Positions 62,359-64,000 of a stretch of 64,000 bases of DNA are shown piece after piece (within the stretch, counting starts at the first letter, position 1; each line of letters opens with the position of its first letter). Under the pieces are notes generated by a model, which did not search any database, was not told the DNA's origin, and saw only the letters and a program-made list of their open reading frames with translations. Source of the DNA: Alistipes sp. (lineage in GTDB: Bacteria; Bacteroidota; Bacteroidia; Bacteroidales; Rikenellaceae); NCBI GenBank assembly GCA_021201825.1, contig JAJQED010000003.1:10772-74771 (forward strand). The letters are read 5' to 3'. The translations under genes were made by a program, and so were the position numbers.

Positions 62359-63105
62359 ATGATAAACGGCAGGAAAATAGTAGTGGTAATGCCGGCATAC
62401 AATGCGGAGCAGACCCTCGAGCGGACTTATGCGGAGATCCCGTTCGGGATCGTGGACGAAGTCATCCTTACGGACGATTGCAGCAGTGACGGAACGGTGG
62501 GGGCGGCCCGCAGGCTGGGTATCTCGCATATCTTGCGACATGAAAAGAACCGGGGGTACGGCGGCAACCAGAAGACCTGTTATGACAAGGCCCTCGAACT
62601 GGGGGCGGATATCGTGGTCATGCTCCATCCCGACTACCAGTATACTCCCCTGCTTATCGAACCGATGTGCCATGTTATTGCCTCGGGGCTGTACCCGGTG
62701 ATGCTCGGTTCCCGTATCCTGGGTAAAGGAGCCTTAAGGGGCGGTATGCCCCGGGTCAAATATTTCGCTAACCGGTGCCTTACGTTATTCCAGAACATCC
62801 TGCTCAACCAGAAACTCAGCGAATACCATACGGGCTTCAGGGCGTTCTCGGCCGAGGTTCTACGCACGGTGGATTATAACAGCTGTTCGGACGATTTCGT
62901 TTTCGACAACCAGATGCTGGCGCAGATATTCTGGCACGGCTTCGAGATCGGGGAGATCACCTGCCCGACGAAATATTTCGAAGAGGCGTCGTCCATAAAC
63001 TTTCGGCGGAGTGCCGTTTACGGGTTGGGGGTCATCCGAACCTCCTTAGTTTACCGGCTATCGAAATGGGGCTTAATCAAAAGCAGGTTATGGAAAAAAA
63101 GTTAA
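62359..63105 (+). CDS. Family 2 glycosyltransferase, dolichyl-phosphate-mannose-synthase-like
   Basis: A 248-residue GT-A enzyme. The nucleotide-sugar fold begins with IVVVMPAYNAEQTLERTY; DDCSSDGT and the metal-binding motif near MLHPDYQYTP (Asp) are clear. FRAFSAEVLRTVDYNSCSDD and the C-terminal FRRSAVYGLGV suit the DPM1-type subgroup making polyprenyl-phosphate sugars. It overlaps the next gene by 16 nt; both may serve a lipid-linked sugar transfer, with the membrane partner as acceptor-side enzyme. Confidence 0.85.
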   Translation: MINGRKIVVVMPAYNAEQTLERTYAEIPFGIVDEVILTDDCSSDGTVGAARRLGISHILRHEKNRGYGGNQKTCYDKALELGADIVVMLHPDYQYTPLLIEPMCHVIASGLYPVMLGSRILGKGALRGGMPRVKYFANRCLTLFQNILLNQKLSEYHTGFRAFSAEVLRTVDYNSCSDDFVFDNQMLAQIFWHGFEIGEITCPTKYFEEASSINFRRSAVYGLGVIRTSLVYRLSKWGLIKSRLWKKS

Positions 63106-64000
63106 TACTGCTCTGGGCCGGGCTAATCGTGGTCGTATTCTCGATCGTGTTTTCGACGCAGTTCGACCCCAAACTCCATATCAGCGGGGACAATGCCGTT
63201 TACCTTAAACTGGCGCAAAATATGGCCGACGGCCACGGTTACTCCTCCCTCGGGACCGACGGGGAGTACCATCCGGCCAGCCATTTCCCGCCCGCCTATT
63301 CTTTCGTCCTGTCGATCTTTATGAGGGCGGGGATAGATTCCCTGGTTTTTTTTAAAGCGCTTAACGGGTTGTTCCTGCTCGCCTCTTTGCTCTTGCTGTT
63401 TTTTATGGGAAACGGATTGACGGGCAGGCCGTTTCTGATATTCAGTGCAATCCTGCTTGCCGTCTTTTCGCCCCAGACTCTCGGTTTCGCTACTATCGCG
63501 ATGTCTGAAATGTGCTATATGTTCTTTATCACGGCCGGGTTTTACGCCCTTTACAGGTACTCCGGCCGCCCTGCATATGCAGGGCATTGCACCCTCGAGG
63601 GTGCAATGCCGGACAGTAACACCGCTAAAGGACCCGGTCCGGCCTGTGTCGGTTCACCTATTTGCTTTCTCAAAGACCCGTGGTTCTGGACGGCCGTAGC
63701 AACTGTCGCCGCCGCTTATTATACCCGTTCGGTTGCCATGTCGGCTATCGGGGCCGCCCTGGTCTTCTTCCTGTTCCGCCGGGAGTGGAAGCAGGCCGGT
63801 GTATATGCGGCGGGTACCGTTGCTTTGTTGCTCCCATGGTCGTTGCGAAATGCCGCCCACGGTATAGAATCGCGCTATTTCGGAACCATAATGACGGTTA
63901 ACCCGTGGCGGCCGGAACAGGGCAATATCTCAAGCGTGGGAGAAATGGCCGAAAAAATGGTCAATAACTTCGATGAGACGGTTTTCAAAGGGTTCCGTGA
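63090..64000 (+). CDS. GT-C-type membrane glycosyltransferase-like protein, partial
   Basis: Reads from ATG at 63090 to the window end without a stop (303 codons seen). The N-terminus LILLWAGLIVVVFSIVF is a first membrane helix; GDNAVYLKLAQNMADGHGYS with its acidic residue and PASHFPPAYSFVL are typical of the ArnT/PMT-like GT-C families, which use polyprenyl-phosphate sugars. Several further hydrophobic stretches follow. Near residues 160-195 a polar stretch interrupts the hydrophobic pattern and matches a pair of perfect palindromes (63569-63609). The 3' end lies outside the window. Confidence 0.78.
   Translation, partial: MEKKLILLWAGLIVVVFSIVFSTQFDPKLHISGDNAVYLKLAQNMADGHGYSSLGTDGEYHPASHFPPAYSFVLSIFMRAGIDSLVFFKALNGLFLLASLLLLFFMGNGLTGRPFLIFSAILLAVFSPQTLGFATIAMSEMCYMFFITAGFYALYRYSGRPAYAGHCTLEGAMPDSNTAKGPGPACVGSPICFLKDPWFWTAVATVAAAYYTRSVAMSAIGAALVFFLFRREWKQAGVYAAGTVALLLPWSLRNAAHGIESRYFGTIMTVNPWRPEQGNISSVGEMAEKMVNNFDETVFKGFR
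63569..63609 (+). repeat. Two adjoining perfect palindromes inside a coding sequence
   Basis: A 16-nt palindrome (63569-63584) shares its last base with a 26-nt palindrome (63584-63609). The frame stays open through them and encodes a polar stretch without resemblance to GT-C proteins, beginning about RPAYAGHCTLEG. This looks like an in-frame insertion of a palindromic element; it is not seen elsewhere in the window. Confidence 0.6.

Noticed and set aside
33795-63590. Shared GCAGGGCAT motif near the TR leader and in the 63.5-kb palindromes
   Set aside because: Nine bases are too few; expected by chance in this GC content.

Overview
The window is about 53% GC by eye and reads as a chromosomal segment of a Bacteroidales bacterium, possibly a Rikenellaceae/Alistipes-like gut or fermenter lineage (the family is a guess). 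Support comes from a SusC/SusD pair, type V (FimA/Mfa-type) fimbrillins, FecR/ECF regulation, genes of unknown-function families typical of Bacteroidetes, and many promoters of the Bacteroidetes type (TTTG, 19-22 nt, TAnnTTTG).

Layout. 1-396: tandem repeat, nested inverted repeat and tRNA-Pro. 0.7-11.6 kb (minus): a beta-glucan utilisation locus of GH3, GH16 lipoprotein, SusD, SusC and a one-protein sensor/regulator. 12-22.5 kb: mixed small genes (GNAT, HxlR regulator, lipoprotein nitroreductase, HAD phosphatase, Bcr/CflA-type efflux, TonB-receptor-like barrel, glutamine amidotransferase, asnB). 22.5-36.6 kb: an accessory block, described below. 36.6-49.4 kb: a broken transglutaminase-like gene, cutC, nadE, esterase, nfo, aldo/keto reductase, DUF3078 barrel, S41 protease, queA. 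49.4-57.2 kb: rnpB, then one compact minus-strand operon running rsh, DUF454, mqnB, mqnD, bioF, bioG, bioC, then sodB. 57.4-62.3 kb: arginine operon (GNAT, argG, argC, argD, argB), followed by two glycosyltransferases, the second cut by the window end.

The most interesting part is 22.9-36.6 kb. A FecR-like anti-sigma gene, an STN-DUF3575 fusion, a DUF3868/OmpA-like gene, the major fimbrillin, a FimB/Mfa2-like anchor and a 1165-residue tip adhesin are followed by a complete diversity-generating retroelement (DGR): variable repeat (VR) in the 3' end of the tip adhesin, hairpins after the VR, a promoter, a MutS-domain-I-like accessory gene, avd, the template repeat (TR) and a DGR reverse transcriptase. 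A structured ncRNA of about 180 nt with 6S-like architecture and an ECF sigma gene follow. The arrangement suggests a fimbria whose tip lectin domain is diversified by mutagenic retrohoming and whose expression may be controlled by trans-envelope sigma signalling. The VR and TR differ at adenines as expected, but also at many non-adenine sites and by 6 nt in length, so this TR has probably not refreshed this VR recently, or it serves VRs elsewhere.

Three genes are interrupted: fecR (+1 in a T run), the DUF3868 gene (+1 in a G run) and the transglutaminase gene (in-frame TGA in place of a Trp codon). These may be real inactivation, phase variation or assembly errors; the sequence alone cannot decide.
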